Shown in pieces: positions 1 to 8,246 of a DNA stretch of 34,453 bases. Made by a program: the position numbers and the translations under genes. The notes beneath the pieces were generated by a model. It was given only the letters and a program-made list of their open reading frames with translations, was not told the origin of the DNA and searched no databases. The stretch comes from Chlamydiota bacterium (GTDB lineage: Bacteria; Chlamydiota; Chlamydiia; Chlamydiales; Rhabdochlamydiaceae). Positions within the stretch are counted from its first letter, which is position 1, and every line of letters begins with the position of its first letter. The stretch covers positions 1-34,453 of the forward strand of contig JABDAY010000019.1 in the NCBI GenBank assembly GCA_013288895.1. Direction: 5' to 3'.

Positions 1-80
1 AACAGATTTGAAAGATGTGTAGTAAATTTAATTTTAATTCTCGTTAAAAAAGCGTTAATTACTTGATTCTCAATAGGAAA

Positions 81-170
81 GAAAATAACAGGATATTAGG
101 ATAGTCAGGATAAAATAAAGAAAAAATTAAATTTCTTTTATCCTGTCCATCCTAATATCCTGTTATTTTC
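81..170. repeat. Long palindromic repeat, CAGGATA family, copy 1
   Basis: Two arms of 34 bases (81-114 and 137-170) are reverse complements with only two mismatches, separated by an A/T-rich centre that can pair further. Each arm contains three iterations of a CAGGATA/AGGATA core. The hairpin lies downstream of uup, but related copies occur at 3060-3147, 12577-12687 and 19745-19860 in different gene contexts, including between divergent genes, so it is a dispersed repeat and not simply a terminator. Bases 1-80 are A/T-rich and show nothing else recognisable. Confidence 0.85.
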
Positions 171-198
171 TTTTATCTTTGGAATTTATTTGGGTTAT

Positions 199-384
199 TA
201 GACCTCTTGCATAATTTCATTTGCCCGTTAAAACAAATCTTTTCGGGCCAATTTTTGTATCGTCGTCTCACCGGCTTATTCAAGTCGCCTCGCCTCCGCT
301 ACCCGAGCGAGCTTCGCCCGCTCTAAAAATTTGCCTCGAAAATTTTTTGTTTTTCCGGGAAAAGCAAATTACGCAAAAGGTCTA
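199..384. mobile_element. MITE-like element with imperfect terminal inverted repeats
   Basis: The ends at 199-227 and 356-384 are inverted repeats matching at 24 of 29 positions and start with TAGACCTCTTGCATAA or a close variant. The interior (about 130 bases) has no credible gene. TA at each edge could be a target duplication or part of the repeat. The right end runs into the coding end of uup and encodes its last residues and stop codon. The same end motif occurs at 17382, at the stop codon of parC. No transposase is present, so this would be a non-autonomous element. Assignment to a transposon family is not possible from the sequence alone. Confidence 0.6.
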
Positions 385-2060
385 TTTTGTTTTTGGTCGA
401 GTTCGGACCAGCGGAGGTAGAGCTGCTCGACTTGGGTTTCGGCGAGGCTAATCGCGGTGCAGATTTTGTCGAGATCGTCAGGGTTGTTGTTTACTAGGAA
501 TTGGGTTAGCTGCTTGATCTCTTCTTCTAGTTTTGCGATTTTGCTTTCGATTTGCTCGTATTCTTTTTTTTCGTTGTAAGAGAGTTTGGATTTTATTAAA
601 ACAGGTTTTTCTTGTTCTTTTGTAGGTTCAAGTTTTTCTTCGGGCTTCTGCCCAAGAGTGATGAATGAGTTGCAGATCCGATCGATCATGCACCTATCGT
701 GCGTGATGAGGACAACAGCGCCGGGGAATTCCATGAGACTCTCTTCGAGTGTCTCAAGTGTGGGGATATCCAGATCGTTTGTAGGCTCATCAAGCAAAAG
801 GAGATCGGCAGGTTGTAACATGAGGTGGGCAATGGCAATCCGCGCTCTTTCTCCTCCGGAGAATGTGCTAAGGGGAAGTGTGAGGGAATCGGGAGAGAAG
901 AGGAATCTTTTGCACCATCCATTAATATGGATCGGCTGTCCTTGAAAATGGACAAAATCCCCCGTGGGGGAGAGGGCGTCTTTAAGGGTCATCGTATCGG
1001 GGAGTTGGTTGCGGTGTTGATCAAAATAGACGGTTTTGAGAGCGTCGGCCCTTTTAATGGTACCTTGGTCGACCTGTATCTCGTCTGCAAGGATACGGAG
1101 GAGGGTTGTTTTGCCGCACCCATTGGGTCCCATTAAACCAATTCTACTTCCTGGAGAAAGGAGGAATTCGAGCCCTTGGAATAAAACTTTATCACCAAGC
1201 TGTTTCCGAATGTTTTTAGCTACAAGAAGTTTGCGGGTTTCCCTTTCACTGCCGATGAAATCGATGGAGGCCTTTTTCTTGGTGTTCCGTTTTTGAACAT
1301 CGGATAGATCTTTTAAAAGCTCATGTGCTTGGTCGATCCGGGAGCGTGATTTAGATGTGCGTGCTTTGGGGTTGGAGCGGAGCCACTCTGTTTCTCTGCG
1401 CGCTTTAGATGCAAGTGAGCGCTCTTGTTCCAGCTGCCCTTGAAGGAATTGCTCCTTTTTTTCTAAGAAGTTTGCATAGGACCCATCAATGGCAAAAAGA
1501 CCTTGTGGGTAGGCCGGGGATATTTCGATGATCCGGTTGGTGGCATTCTGCAGAAAATATCTGTCATGGCTTACAAGGAGATAAGTGGGGGCTTCCCGTT
1601 TTAAAAACTTTTCTAAAAAAACAATCCCTTCTAAATCGAGATGGTTCGTGGGTTCATCTAGGAGAAGTAGGTCTGGCTCGCTTAACATTTCTTTTGCGAG
1701 AGCGAGTCTTTTTTTCCAGCCGCCTGAGAGGTTCGCTGCAGAGGGCTCTTTGCCTGTAAAACCTAACTTGCTGAGCCATTTTTTAGCTTCTAGGCTGTCT
1801 CCTAGAATTTCTTCTATACTCAAGTCAGGAAATTCACAAGTTTGAGGGAGGTATCCTATTTTTAGGCCCCGTCTAGCAGATAAGTTGCCTGAATCAGCTT
1901 TTTCTAGGCCGGCGATTATTTTTAAAAGGGTTGTCTTGCCAGAGCCGTTTTCTCCGATGAGTCCAATTTGGTCCCCTTCAAAAATGCTTAAACATAGCCC
2001 CTCAAAGAGCTGCTTTGTACTAAATGCTTTTGAAAGGGATTCTCCATTAAGTAAAAGCAA
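369..2060 (-). CDS. uup: Uup-type ABC-F ATPase
   Basis: A soluble protein with two ABC ATPase domains and no membrane segments, as in the ABC-F family, whose members act on ribosomes; Uup proteins are also linked to nucleic-acid structure and transposon excision. Domain 1 has Walker A GENGSGKTT (36-44), signature LSGGW (111-115) and Walker B LLLLDEPTNHLD (131-142). Domain 2 has GPNGCGKTT (about 310-320), FSGGE and LLLLDEPTNDLD (about 405-436). The C-terminal 80 residues start with KLSYNEKKEYEQ and form a coiled coil, which is the Uup hallmark and separates it from EttA and similar proteins. The start overlaps the end of the dihydrouridine synthase gene by 14 bases, so the two are co-transcribed. 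The last residues (RPFA) and TAA stop are encoded inside the terminal repeat of the element at 199-384, so the original C-terminus was probably different. Confidence 0.9.
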   Translation of the reverse strand: MLLLNGESLSKAFSTKQLFEGLCLSIFEGDQIGLIGENGSGKTTLLKIIAGLEKADSGNLSARRGLKIGYLPQTCEFPDLSIEEILGDSLEAKKWLSKLGFTGKEPSAANLSGGWKKRLALAKEMLSEPDLLLLDEPTNHLDLEGIVFLEKFLKREAPTYLLVSHDRYFLQNATNRIIEISPAYPQGLFAIDGSYANFLEKKEQFLQGQLEQERSLASKARRETEWLRSNPKARTSKSRSRIDQAHELLKDLSDVQKRNTKKKASIDFIGSERETRKLLVAKNIRKQLGDKVLFQGLEFLLSPGSRIGLMGPNGCGKTTLLRILADEIQVDQGTIKRADALKTVYFDQHRNQLPDTMTLKDALSPTGDFVHFQGQPIHINGWCKRFLFSPDSLTLPLSTFSGGERARIAIAHLMLQPADLLLLDEPTNDLDIPTLETLEESLMEFPGAVVLITHDRCMIDRICNSFITLGQKPEEKLEPTKEQEKPVLIKSKLSYNEKKEYEQIESKIAKLEEEIKQLTQFLVNNNPDDLDKICTAISLAETQVEQLYLRWSELDQKQNRPFA

Positions 2061-3033
2061 ATAGCCATCCTTCTTGTAAAAGGGGTTTAGCGTATGCTAA
2101 AAGAGCATCTGGATCTTGTTGTTCAAAAGTTAAAATGGCCTGCCTCTTTTCTAATAATTTAGCGCTGTTTTTAAATAAAAAGCCAAAGAGTTGTTTAAGT
2201 TTGCCCACACGCAACCTCACGGAGGCTTCCACTGGGGCTGCAGCGACATAAATGTTTAAGTAACTGAGTAGATCATCCCATTTTAGGCAATAAGGCGCCT
2301 TAGAAAAATGGGCTTTAATCTGATGGAAAATAAAGGGGTTTATAATACTACCTCGGCCAATCATCAATGCGTCGCATTTTGTGATCTGGAGCATGTTAAG
2401 GGCATCTTGGACATTTAAAATGTCCCCATTGCCCACAACAGGAACTTTTAGAAGGGATTTAGCCTCCGCAATCAGTTCCCATCTGGCAGGGGGGCCATAG
2501 CCGTCGACTTTTGTTCTAGGATGAAGGGTGATATATTGAACGCCAGTTTCTTGAGCTGCAAATAAGTTTTCTTTAAAAAGGGAAGTGTCTTCAAAACCCG
2601 CCCGCATTTTTATCGTGACTGGAACTCTGACTGCTTTGACGACAGCTTTGACCACCTCATGCAAAAAATCGGGCTCTTTTAATAGACTCGAGCCGGCTCC
2701 CCGCCCTGTGACGGTATTAGAAGGGCAGCCGCAATTCACATCTATACGCAAAGCGCCCCTTCTTTCAAGCTCTTGCGCCATCTCCCCCATTAAATCAGGA
2801 TCAGCTCCCATGATCTGAGCTGCCATTGGAATAGGGGAGAGCTCATTAGCGGTATACATCTTCCCCAAACTTTTAATATGAGCATTGCGCGGCACCCGAA
2901 TAAAGTCCCTTACCGCCTCATCAAAGCCCCCAATCGAAGCGATCGCCTTGCGAAACGAATAATCCCCCACCCCCTCCATGGGAGCTAATTGAAGATAAGG
3001 ACAACCATTTTCATCTTTCGGCAGAATAGACAT
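2047..3033 (-). CDS. dus: tRNA-dihydrouridine synthase (DusC-like)
   Basis: An FMN-dependent enzyme that reduces specific uridines of tRNA to dihydrouridine with NADPH. The 328-residue length is normal for the family. The N-terminal FMN-site motif LAPMEGVGDYSFR (about 16-28), the NCGCPS loop with catalytic Cys103, KMRAGFE, THPRTK-like LHPRTKVDGYGPPARW and the phosphate-binding VVGNGDI and MIGRGSIINPF segments are all present in order. APMEGV and the GCPSxTVxGxGAG context resemble DusC more than DusA or DusB, but the subtype is inference. It is the first gene of a two-gene unit with uup. The upstream region holds a palindrome at 3060-3147, so its promoter must be close to the start codon or inside that repeat. 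Confidence 0.9.
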   Translation of the reverse strand: MSILPKDENGCPYLQLAPMEGVGDYSFRKAIASIGGFDEAVRDFIRVPRNAHIKSLGKMYTANELSPIPMAAQIMGADPDLMGEMAQELERRGALRIDVNCGCPSNTVTGRGAGSSLLKEPDFLHEVVKAVVKAVRVPVTIKMRAGFEDTSLFKENLFAAQETGVQYITLHPRTKVDGYGPPARWELIAEAKSLLKVPVVGNGDILNVQDALNMLQITKCDALMIGRGSIINPFIFHQIKAHFSKAPYCLKWDDLLSYLNIYVAAAPVEASVRLRVGKLKQLFGFLFKNSAKLLEKRQAILTFEQQDPDALLAYAKPLLQEGWLFAFT

Positions 3034-3059
3034 CCCTATAGATTATCAGGTTTAAGAAA

Positions 3060-3147
3060 AAAATAACATGATATTAGGATAGACAGGATAAAAAAGAAAA
3101 AAAATTAAATTTCTTCTATCCTGTCCATCCTAATATCATGTTATTTT
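3060..3147. repeat. Long palindromic repeat, CAGGATA family, copy 2
   Basis: Arms 3060-3090 and 3117-3147 are reverse complements with one mismatch in 31. Compared with copy 1 (81-170), CAGG on the left arm is CATG here and the matching CCTG on the right arm is CATG, so both arms changed together and pairing is kept. It sits between the divergent dus and PLP-dehydratase genes, which rules out a simple terminator role here. Confidence 0.85.
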
Positions 3148-3182
3148 CTTCCAGTACGATACATAATTGTAGGATGAATGCA

Positions 3183-3259
3183 TTAAAACGCAAAACGCAA
3201 AAATAATAAATATATTTTTAATTTTTTTGCGTTTTTGCGGTTTGGCGTCTTTGTGTTAA
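3183..3259. repeat. Imperfect palindrome with AACGCAAA iterations
   Basis: The left part repeats AACGCAAA twice, and the right part reads TTTTTGCGTTTTTGCGG then GGCGTCTTTGTGTTAA, so the two sides pair imperfectly around an A/T-rich centre. It resembles the AACCGCAAAGACGCAAAG-type intergenic repeat found in many bacteria (from memory, not checked). It lies directly upstream of the PLP dehydratase and may contain its promoter. Confidence 0.55.
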
Positions 3260-3298
3260 TACTTTGCAGAAAAAAAACATGCCCATTATAAAAAGAAT

Positions 3299-4231
3299 AT
3301 GAAATTAGCTGATATTGAAAAAGCCAGAGAGCAAATAGAGCCGTACATTATCAAGACGCCAATAGTGGGCAGTGATTTTTTTCTTAAGTGTGAGCAACAG
3401 CAGGTGACAAATAGCTTTAAGGCGAGGGGTGCTTTTTATACCCTTTTGCATTTGAGTAAAGAGGAGAAGAAGCGGGGTGTTGTTACTAGATCGGCGGGCA
3501 ATTTTGCCAAGGCTTTGGCCTGTGCTGGGCAAAAGCTTAACATACCTGTCACGATAGTCATGCCTCTGCATGCTCCAAAGGTAAAGGTAGAGGGTGTCAA
3601 AAGCTATGGCGCAAAGATTATCCTGCACGGGACCAACCATGCGATGAGTCAGGCAAAGGTTGACGAAATTGCAGCAGGAGAAAATCTTGTCCCCCTTTCT
3701 CCTTATGACCACGAGAGTGTGATTATAGGAAACGGCACATTAGGCCTTGAGATCAAAGAGCAATTGCCTTCGGTGCGCAATTATATTGCTCCCATCAGTG
3801 GGGGAGGATTAATGAGTGGTAGCGCCTTTACCTTAAAATCTCTTGATCCAAAAGTAAGAGTTATTGGTGTAGAGCCAAGCGGCGCTGGGGATTATTTTCT
3901 TTCATGTCAGCAAGGCAAAAAGGTAAAGCTCGAGAGTACACATTCTATTGCCGATGGTCTACTTGCTCCCACAGTGGGCAATCTTAATTGGCCTCTTTTG
4001 CAGAAGTATGTTGACACATCTATTTTAGTCACCGACGAAGAGATCATCGAAGCCATGCGCTATTTGTATACAAAATTCCAAATGATTGTAGAACCCTCAG
4101 GCGCTGCCTCTGTTGCGGCTCTGCTTTTCCACCCAGAACTTAACCTTCAAGGCGAGACTGTCGCAGTCATCTCCGGCGGCAACGTCGATCTTGACAAGTT
4201 TCATGATTGGGTCCAGGAAAGACTTATTTGA
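3299..4231 (+). CDS. PLP-dependent threonine/serine dehydratase-like enzyme
   Basis: A fold-type II pyridoxal-phosphate enzyme of the threonine dehydratase/serine racemase group, which deaminates Thr or Ser (or racemises Ser). The PLP lysine is Lys41 in NSFKARGAF; SAGNFAK (65-71) is the substrate-binding loop (usually SAGNHAQ) and SGGGL (167-171) binds the cofactor phosphate. At 310 residues it is close to the catabolic dehydratase size and has no C-terminal ACT regulatory domain, so feedback control by isoleucine is not expected. No signal peptide. Only a weak ribosome-binding site precedes the start, but it is the first Met before the conserved region. Its 3' end is duplicated about 184 bases downstream (4361-4410). 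Exact substrate cannot be told from sequence. Confidence 0.8.
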   Translation: MKLADIEKAREQIEPYIIKTPIVGSDFFLKCEQQQVTNSFKARGAFYTLLHLSKEEKKRGVVTRSAGNFAKALACAGQKLNIPVTIVMPLHAPKVKVEGVKSYGAKIILHGTNHAMSQAKVDEIAAGENLVPLSPYDHESVIIGNGTLGLEIKEQLPSVRNYIAPISGGGLMSGSAFTLKSLDPKVRVIGVEPSGAGDYFLSCQQGKKVKLESTHSIADGLLAPTVGNLNWPLLQKYVDTSILVTDEEIIEAMRYLYTKFQMIVEPSGAASVAALLFHPELNLQGETVAVISGGNVDLDKFHDWVQERLI

Positions 4232-4259
4232 TTTTACTAGTTAGAGCTGAAATTAACGT

Positions 4260-4303
4260 GCCACGAGCCGGAGCCCGTGGCTTCCACACAGGTTCACTAT
4301 GTG
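4260..4303. repeat. Two adjacent small hairpins
   Basis: GCCACG at 4260-4265 pairs with CGTGGC at 4276-4281, followed by a second hairpin with CCACACA near 4284 and TATGTGG near 4298. There is no T-run, so a Rho-independent terminator is not supported. The first stem resembles the CCGTGG-containing arms of the larger palindromes at 17445 and 23064. Confidence 0.45.
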
Positions 4304-4360
4304 GGTCTATGTACATATAGTAGTAAATTGTGTTATTTTTTGTAAACTTATTCTTACTCG

Positions 4361-4410
4361 CGGCAATGTCGATCTTGACAAGTTTCATGATTGGGTTCGA
4401 GAAAAATAGT
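4361..4410 (+). pseudogene. Duplicated 3' end of the PLP-dehydratase gene
   Basis: Bases 4361-4397 match 4177-4213 (inside the dehydratase) at 35 of 37 positions. In its own frame this remnant reads GNVDLDKFHDWVREK followed by TAG, the same C-terminus as the intact protein (GNVDLDKFHDWVQERLI) with a different tail. No upstream part of a second dehydratase copy remains. It is therefore a relic of a lost homologous gene or a recombination scar, lying just before upp. Confidence 0.8.
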
Positions 4411-4446
4411 GGAAAGATATGCGCAAAAAGCTTAGCATGTATCCTT

Positions 4447-5109
4447 ATGAAAATATTTGCGCTGTTTGTTTTTCTTATATTCAACGTCATGGGTTTTGCC
4501 CAGACACAAGCGCTCAGTCAGCTTATTTATGAAATTCGCAATCCTCAGACGGGTTCTGCACGTTTCCGTCAGGCTTTGGAAACAATTGGGGAGTATCTTG
4601 CTCTTAATGTTTTAGAAGAGCTTAATACTCAAGAAACCTCTGTTCAAACCCTGACTGGTGTAGAAGCTAAACATCATCTAGTCGATGAAACTCCTGTCCT
4701 AGTTACAATTCTACGTGCGGGCCTGCCTCTCAATGCAGGTGTACATAAGGTTTTTCCAAATGCTGAGGTGGGCTTTTTTGCTATGTCTCGCAATGAGGAA
4801 ACGCTAAAAGCAAAGATAGACTATATAGCCCTCCCTTATTTAGAAAATCGATTTGTGATTTTATCTGATACAATGTTAGCTACAGGGGGTTCATTGCTCG
4901 ATGCAATTCAAGTTATTGAGCAACATGGACCGAAAAAAATCTTTGTAATTACAGCGATTGCCTCTGAATATGGGATCGCCCGAATTTTCCAATATTATCC
5001 GAATATTAAAATCTTTTCCGCTGCTATTGACCCACATCTGAATGATAAAGGATACATTCTTCCTGGTTTAGGGGATGCCGGAGATCGCTGCTATGGAAAT
5101 AAACATTAG
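4447..5109 (+). CDS. upp: Uracil phosphoribosyltransferase with signal peptide
   Basis: UPRT makes UMP from uracil and PRPP. The core is complete: ILRAGLPLNAGV (88-99), the PRPP loop ILSDTMLATGGS (138-149, usually VDPMLATGGS) and the uracil-binding C-terminus GLGDAGDRCYG (207-217). ATG at 4447 is chosen because upstream sequence in this frame overlaps the dehydratase-tail relic. The first 18 residues, MKIFALFVFLIFNVMGFA, then QTQA, form a typical Sec signal peptide with cleavage after GFA; they stand in place of the normal cytosolic N-terminus. UPRT is normally cytosolic, so this is odd. The next gene (8 bases on) also encodes a signal peptide, supporting a shared exported location. An upstream GTG at 4330 is possible but less likely. 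Confidence 0.85.
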   Translation: MKIFALFVFLIFNVMGFAQTQALSQLIYEIRNPQTGSARFRQALETIGEYLALNVLEELNTQETSVQTLTGVEAKHHLVDETPVLVTILRAGLPLNAGVHKVFPNAEVGFFAMSRNEETLKAKIDYIALPYLENRFVILSDTMLATGGSLLDAIQVIEQHGPKKIFVITAIASEYGIARIFQYYPNIKIFSAAIDPHLNDKGYILPGLGDAGDRCYGNKH

Positions 5110-5117
5110 GAGACTCC

Positions 5118-6119
5118 ATGCGTAAATATATTGTTGCCTTTTGCATCTTTTGTTCTTTTTTGTGTGCGGCGCCGCGGACATTTTATCCTCCGATTGAGCC
5201 TAATCAAACAGGGTATTTGCCAGTGGGCGGAGGGCATACACTCTATTGGGAGGAATGTGGCAACCCAAAAGGTAAACCTGTTCTTTTTCTGCACGGAGGG
5301 CCCGGGATGGGGCTTTCAGCATATCAGCGCTCTTTTTTTAATCCCGATCTTTATCGGATTATTTTATTTGATCAAAGGGGCTCGGGCAAGAGCTTGCCAT
5401 TTGCGTCGCTCGAAAATAACACCACTTGGGATTTGGTAAATGACATTGAGCTCCTTAGAGAGCATTTAGGAGTTCAAAGTTGGGTAGTATTTGGAGGATC
5501 GTGGGGGAGCACGCTGGGTTTGGCCTACGCAATTAAACATCCCGATTCTGTTAAGGGATTAATATTGCGCGGCATTTATCTTTGCAGGTCAAAAGAAATT
5601 CAATGGTACTATCAAGATGGCGCTAATTATTTTTTTCCTGATATATGGGAAAATTATGTTGCGCCCATTCCTGTTTCAGAAAGAGGGGATTTTGTGAAGG
5701 CTTTTTACAAACGGCTGACTTCTTCAATAGCTGGAGAAAGGAGCGCTGCTGCGCAAGCATGGGTCGGATGGGAAGGAAGCACTTCGAAACTTCTTTTTGA
5801 CCCTACCCTTTTTGCCGATTTTACTGGGGATGAATTTGCCGATTCTACTGCGCGGATCGAATGCCACTATTTCGTTCACAATACGTTCTTTGATACGGAT
5901 AACTGGCTCGTAGAAAATGTGGATGCCATTCGCCATATTCCCTGCATTATGGTTCAGGGGCGGTATGATATCCCGTGTCCCATCGAGGGAGCCTGGGACT
6001 TGCATCGTGCGTGGCCTGAGGCTGAATTGGAAATTATTCCCGACGCCGGTCATGCCTCCACAGAATCTGGGATTCTGGACGCCTTAATTCGGGCAACCGA
6101 TCGTTTTTCCTCTTTGTAA
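5118..6119 (+). CDS. pip: Prolyl iminopeptidase (S33) with signal peptide
   Basis: An alpha/beta-hydrolase that removes N-terminal proline from peptides. HGGPGMG (59-65) forms the oxyanion hole, DQRGSGKS (85-92) is family-typical, nucleophile Ser128 lies in GGSWGS, Asp284 in GRYDIP and His312 in DAGHAS. The 333-residue length is normal. The N-terminus MRKYIVAFCIFCSFLCAA is a signal peptide; most family members are cytosolic. An AGGAG site lies just upstream of the ATG and the gene follows upp by 8 bases, so the two form an operon, possibly continuing into the inverse autotransporters (49-base gap). Exported aminopeptidase activity could release proline from peptides in the vacuole or host. 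Confidence 0.88.
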   Translation: MRKYIVAFCIFCSFLCAAPRTFYPPIEPNQTGYLPVGGGHTLYWEECGNPKGKPVLFLHGGPGMGLSAYQRSFFNPDLYRIILFDQRGSGKSLPFASLENNTTWDLVNDIELLREHLGVQSWVVFGGSWGSTLGLAYAIKHPDSVKGLILRGIYLCRSKEIQWYYQDGANYFFPDIWENYVAPIPVSERGDFVKAFYKRLTSSIAGERSAAAQAWVGWEGSTSKLLFDPTLFADFTGDEFADSTARIECHYFVHNTFFDTDNWLVENVDAIRHIPCIMVQGRYDIPCPIEGAWDLHRAWPEAELEIIPDAGHASTESGILDALIRATDRFSSL

Positions 6120-6168
6120 AATAATGTTTTTTTGTTACAACACACTTCTAAAGCTACGGAGTGTTGCT

Positions 6169-8220
6169 ATGTTAAAATATAAAAATAAACTCATCCTGTT
6201 ATCGATGTTATCGCTTGCAAATGGAGTATTTGCCAAAGATTTGTCCGTTGAGAAAATAGTATTTGGAGAAGAAAAGTCGAGCGAGGCTGCAGCGGCAGTA
6301 TCTCCGGTGCCTATGTGTTGCTACTCAAATTCTCGCCCTGAGAGAATCAGCGTGCGCCATATTGAAAGCAAAGGTATCGGCTATAATCAGGGTTATTCAA
6401 CTCTTGAAGGTTTTTTTATGATGCCTGCTGCGGCAGATACTATTTGGTTCCCTTTCTTAGACTTGCGCGGGCATGTGTTTAACAATGGTAAGTTTGCTGC
6501 TAATGCGGGCTTGGGTTTGCGCTACTTAAGCGAGTCGCGTGTATGGGGGATCAACTCTTATTACGATTATAGGCAAGCAACCCATCGCAATTTTTCCCAA
6601 TATGGCTTGGGGCTAGAGTCATTAGGTAGGGTCTGGGATTTTAGGGTTAATGGATATCTTCCTGTAGGAAAAAAAGAAAGCAATTACTACCACTACGGCA
6701 CAACGTTTGAAGGTTTTAAAGGAAATTCCCTCCTCGTTTCTAGAAAGCAAAAGATCGCATTTAAAGGGATCAATGCTGAGGCTGGCGTTCATGCCGCGCT
6801 TTCAGATGATATTCTCTTCTACGCGGCAGCAGGACCCTATTATTTTAATCATCATACTCTCAATGCTTGGGGAGGAGAGGTTAGAGTGGCGCTGGATTTC
6901 ACAAAATATGTGAGACTAGAGGGCAATACTTCTTATGACAACATCTTTAAATGGATTGGCCAAGGACAACTCAGCTTAAATTTCCCTTTTGGTCCTAAGC
7001 AGAAGATCTCAGTTAGAAGATGCAACACTTGCTGCGATGAGGTGATGCTGCGCGATAGAGTGGTCCAAAGAGTTGATCGGGATGAAATTATCGTTCTTGA
7101 CTCTAGAAGAACTAAAACAGCAGCAATCGACCCTGCAACAGGACTTCCCTATGTATTTATCTTTGTGAATAATACAAGCAGCTCAAATGGCACTTTTGAA
7201 TCGCCTTATCCTACGCTCGCTCTTGCTGAAGCCAACTCAGCTCCAAGTGATATCATCTATGTCTTTGAAGGAAATGGAGCATATACACTTAGTAATAGCA
7301 TGACCCTGCAAGATAACCAAAAACTTTGGGGTGCTAGCCTACAATACCAGCTTTCTGCGCAAGGGGGTCTCATCACAATCCCCGCCACGAGCGCTGGACT
7401 TCCTCAAGTATCATTGGCTACTTTGGGTTCAACAGCAGGAATAATACTTGGCAATAATAACGAAGTAGCCGGCATGAATTTTACGGGTAATTTTACTGGG
7501 GAGGCTATTTTTGGAGGCTCATCTTCAGGATTTGGAGTAGGAATAACAAATGCCAATATACACGATAACCATTTTAGTTCGGTAGGTTCCTCAGCTGCAA
7601 TTCAGTTAACGAACTGTTTTGGAGATCTAATAGTAGTGAACAATCAAATGGCAAATGCTGATTATGGAATTTCTATTTTAAACGAGAATGTATCCAATAT
7701 GAATTCTAATGTCGTAATCTCAAATAATAATATCCTCAATTCTGGAATTTATGGAGTTGGTGTAACGACTGATGCCCCCTCAGGTACTATGCAGCTGCTC
7801 ATTGAAAACAACACTGTAGATGGTAGTGTCACTGCTAATATTGCTGTAGGGTCTACTATTACGGGAGCGGGCCAGATGGTGTGCGGAATAATCCAGGGTA
7901 ATACAGCTACAAATAGCCTATCAGGAATTGGGATAGAGGTCGCATTATATTTAGACGGATCTGAAAACTTCAGCGTGGATATCATTAACAACACTTGTAC
8001 AGGAAACATGGGAGCGTTTGGAGATTTCTTAATAGCGACCGAATCTGGAAGTTTATGCGTTAATTTCTCGGGAAATACCAGTGGGGCTTATACCTTTTTA
8101 AACAATGCGGGTGTTATGCATATAGTAGACCTTGCAAATGTACCATCTAACAACACGGGCACTGAGAACCTGTACCCAACTGCGCCCATAACTTCGGTAG
8201 AAAGCTGCAGCTGCCAATAA
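6169..8220 (+). CDS. Inverse autotransporter with beta-helix passenger, copy 1
   Basis: Outer-membrane surface protein of the intimin/invasin type, in which an N-terminal beta-barrel exports a C-terminal passenger. ATG 6169 is chosen over ATG 6124 because an ACGGAG site precedes it and MLKYKNKLILLS matches the starts of the two paralogues. Signal peptide to about residue 22 (GVFA), then a CC pair, the barrel domain (about 45-290; LDLRGHVFNNG, GLGLRYLSESRVWGINSYYDYRQ, WDFRVNGYLPVGKK), a linker with CNTCCDE, and from about residue 320 a pectin-lyase-like segment (GTFESPYPTLA ... IIYVFEGNGAY) followed by NN-rich parallel beta-helix repeats. It ends in SCSCQ. The passenger lacks Ig-like domains, unlike classical invasin. 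Likely function is adhesion or surface variation (inference). Confidence 0.85.
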   Translation: MLKYKNKLILLSMLSLANGVFAKDLSVEKIVFGEEKSSEAAAAVSPVPMCCYSNSRPERISVRHIESKGIGYNQGYSTLEGFFMMPAAADTIWFPFLDLRGHVFNNGKFAANAGLGLRYLSESRVWGINSYYDYRQATHRNFSQYGLGLESLGRVWDFRVNGYLPVGKKESNYYHYGTTFEGFKGNSLLVSRKQKIAFKGINAEAGVHAALSDDILFYAAAGPYYFNHHTLNAWGGEVRVALDFTKYVRLEGNTSYDNIFKWIGQGQLSLNFPFGPKQKISVRRCNTCCDEVMLRDRVVQRVDRDEIIVLDSRRTKTAAIDPATGLPYVFIFVNNTSSSNGTFESPYPTLALAEANSAPSDIIYVFEGNGAYTLSNSMTLQDNQKLWGASLQYQLSAQGGLITIPATSAGLPQVSLATLGSTAGIILGNNNEVAGMNFTGNFTGEAIFGGSSSGFGVGITNANIHDNHFSSVGSSAAIQLTNCFGDLIVVNNQMANADYGISILNENVSNMNSNVVISNNNILNSGIYGVGVTTDAPSGTMQLLIENNTVDGSVTANIAVGSTITGAGQMVCGIIQGNTATNSLSGIGIEVALYLDGSENFSVDIINNTCTGNMGAFGDFLIATESGSLCVNFSGNTSGAYTFLNNAGVMHIVDLANVPSNNTGTENLYPTAPITSVESCSCQ

Positions 8221-8246
8221 ACATTTAGTGCAAAAAGGAGTATCAC

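Noticed and set aside
221..451. 76-residue plus-strand open frame
   Set aside because: It lies inside the MITE-like element and runs antisense into uup, with no ribosome-binding site and no domain.
686..955. Antisense and shadow frames in uup and other large genes
   Set aside because: No independent motifs, and the long gene on the other frame is unambiguous.
3060..3147. Rho-independent terminator
   Set aside because: It sits between two divergent genes and belongs to a dispersed repeat family.
4330..4446. Longer upp starting at GTG 4330
   Set aside because: The extra 39 residues run over the relic of the dehydratase tail in another frame, and the real signal peptide starts at 4447.
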